A stretch of DNA of 64,000 nt from Roseateles saccharophilus (GTDB lineage: Bacteria; Pseudomonadota; Gammaproteobacteria; Burkholderiales; Burkholderiaceae_C): NCBI RefSeq assembly GCF_004342485.1, contig NZ_SMBU01000003.1:1-64000 (forward strand), in the 5' to 3' direction. Below the pieces are notes generated by a model, which was given only the letters and a program-made list of their open reading frames with translations, had not been told where the DNA came from and searched no databases. Both the position numbers and the translations under genes were made by a program. Shown piece after piece: positions 63,238 to 64,000 of the stretch. How positions within the stretch are numbered: the first letter of the stretch is position 1; every line of letters starts with the position of its first letter.

Positions 63238-64000
63238 GTGGCCACCCTTGCCGACCTCCGCCAGCAGTTCAAGGCGGGCAAGCAGGCGCTGATCGACGGC
63301 TTCCTGGCCGCCCGGCCCACACAGGCCGGTGCCCAGACCCTGCTCCGCCGCCTGGCCCGCCATGTCGACGACACGCTGCGCACACTCTGGACCCAGGCCG
63401 GCATGCCCGAGGGCGCCTGCCTCGCGGCCGTCGGCGGCTATGGCCGCGGCGAGCTGTTCCCGCATTCCGACATCGACGTCCTCGTGCTGCTGCCCGACGG
63501 CGTCGAGGCCCATGTGCCCGGCCCGGCCAAGGCGGCCATCGAGGGCTTCATCACGTCCTGCTGGGATGTCGGCCTGGAAATCGGCTCCTCGGTGCGCACG
63601 CTGGGCGAATGCCTGAGCGAGTCGCAGGGCGACGTGACCATCCAGACCGCCCTGCTCGAGGCCCGCGCGCTGGCTGGCGACGCCAAATTGTTTCGCCTGA
63701 TGGCCAAGCGCTTCATGCAGGCGATGGACGCCAGGGCCTTCTTCCGCGCCAAGACGCTGGAGACGGTGCAGCGCCACACCAAGTTCGACGACACGCCCTA
63801 TGCGCTGGAGCCCAACTGCAAGGAGAGCCCCGGCGGTCTGCGCGACCTGCAGATGCTGATGTGGATCGCGCGCGCCGCGGGCCTGGGCAAGACCTGGAAG
63901 GCGCTGGCCCAGGGCGGCCTCATCACGCCGTTCGAGAGCCGCCAGCTGCAGCGCAACGAGGGCCAGCTCAAGCTCATCCGCGCGCGCCTGCATGCGGTGG
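63238..64000 (+). CDS. glnD: [Protein-PII] uridylyltransferase, N-terminal part (cut by window edge)
   Basis: The first 254 residues of GlnD, which adds UMP to or removes it from PII proteins in response to glutamine and so controls nitrogen assimilation. The nucleotidyltransferase signature GGYGRGELFPHSDIDVLVLL is present near residue 62, and YALEPNCKESPGGLRDLQML is the following GlnD block. The start is GTG 63238, directly after the map stop at 63236. The HD and ACT domains would lie beyond the window. map-glnD adjacency is common in proteobacteria. Confidence 0.93.
   Translation, partial: MATLADLRQQFKAGKQALIDGFLAARPTQAGAQTLLRRLARHVDDTLRTLWTQAGMPEGACLAAVGGYGRGELFPHSDIDVLVLLPDGVEAHVPGPAKAAIEGFITSCWDVGLEIGSSVRTLGECLSESQGDVTIQTALLEARALAGDAKLFRLMAKRFMQAMDARAFFRAKTLETVQRHTKFDDTPYALEPNCKESPGGLRDLQMLMWIARAAGLGKTWKALAQGGLITPFESRQLQRNEGQLKLIRARLHAV

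Overview
This is a GC-rich (by eye well above 65%), densely coding stretch of a betaproteobacterial chromosome. It is most likely from the Burkholderiales, in the Rubrivivax/Roseateles/Leptothrix neighbourhood. The pointers are a decayed Bug-type tripartite-tricarboxylate receptor gene, a TIGR04438-like small Trp-rich protein, a PEP-CTERM protein with a sigma-54-type promoter, and class I and class II fumarases side by side. The assignment is by gene content only. About 52 intact protein genes, five broken or remnant loci, two tRNA-Val(CAC) genes and several repeat families can be supported.

Layout. 1-9.5 kb: an accessory catabolic cluster with a truncated BKACE fragment, a TauD/TfdA dioxygenase, a full BKACE (beta-keto acid cleavage enzyme), an alpha/beta hydrolase, a zinc-less quinone oxidoreductase, an MFS permease and an acyl-CoA ligase, then a YeiH-type permease and a dead Bug receptor. 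9.6-16 kb: a minus-strand envelope operon (DUF1302, DUF1329, YCF48-like, RND/MMPL). 16.4-20.2 kb: tRNA-Val pair, dnaQ, lgt, a frameshifted TPR gene, a small Trp-rich protein and cytochrome c. 20.2-27.7 kb: acetyl-CoA synthetase with the tail of a second copy behind it, UPF0114, divergent fumC and fumA, an acetyltransferase and an alcohol dehydrogenase. 27.8-37.9 kb: DUF3857/transglutaminase protein, MscS channel, histone-deacetylase-like enzyme, then moxR, a PEP-CTERM gene, DUF58, tgpA and mltB. 37.9-48.4 kb: cyanophycinase-like and S9 peptidases, a doubly frameshifted comEC, a RidA protein, dsbB, an MFS transporter and gamma-glutamyltransferase. 48.4-56.5 kb: DUF1501/DUF1800 pair, 3-oxoacid CoA-transferase, a PAS-LuxR regulator coupled to a DUF3667 membrane protein, a 2OG oxygenase, a 270-bp inverted-repeat element and yaaA. 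56.5-64 kb: a BigR sulfide-response locus, tolC, a Pcm-like methyltransferase, a TetR regulator, uppP, map and the start of glnD.

How the genes fit together. The first cluster looks like a route in which an imported substrate is activated as a CoA ester, oxidised and cleaved by BKACE. BKACE releases acetoacetate, which the CoA-transferase at 52 kb and acetyl-CoA synthetase could feed to the fumarases and the TCA cycle; this link is inference. The DUF1302/DUF1329/YCF48/RND set resembles a trans-envelope route for hydrophobic compounds. The bigR locus joins a thiol-switch repressor, a persulfide dioxygenase and a split YeeE/YedE transporter around an AT-rich operator.

The window also carries three intergenic repeat families: a five-copy hairpin element, a two-copy element that encodes the tail of scoA, and a 270-bp element with 33-bp terminal inverted repeats. 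Part of the accessory content is decaying, as shown by a truncation, an amber codon with an internal deletion, frameshifts and a leftover gene tail. The single-base frameshifts could be sequencing errors.
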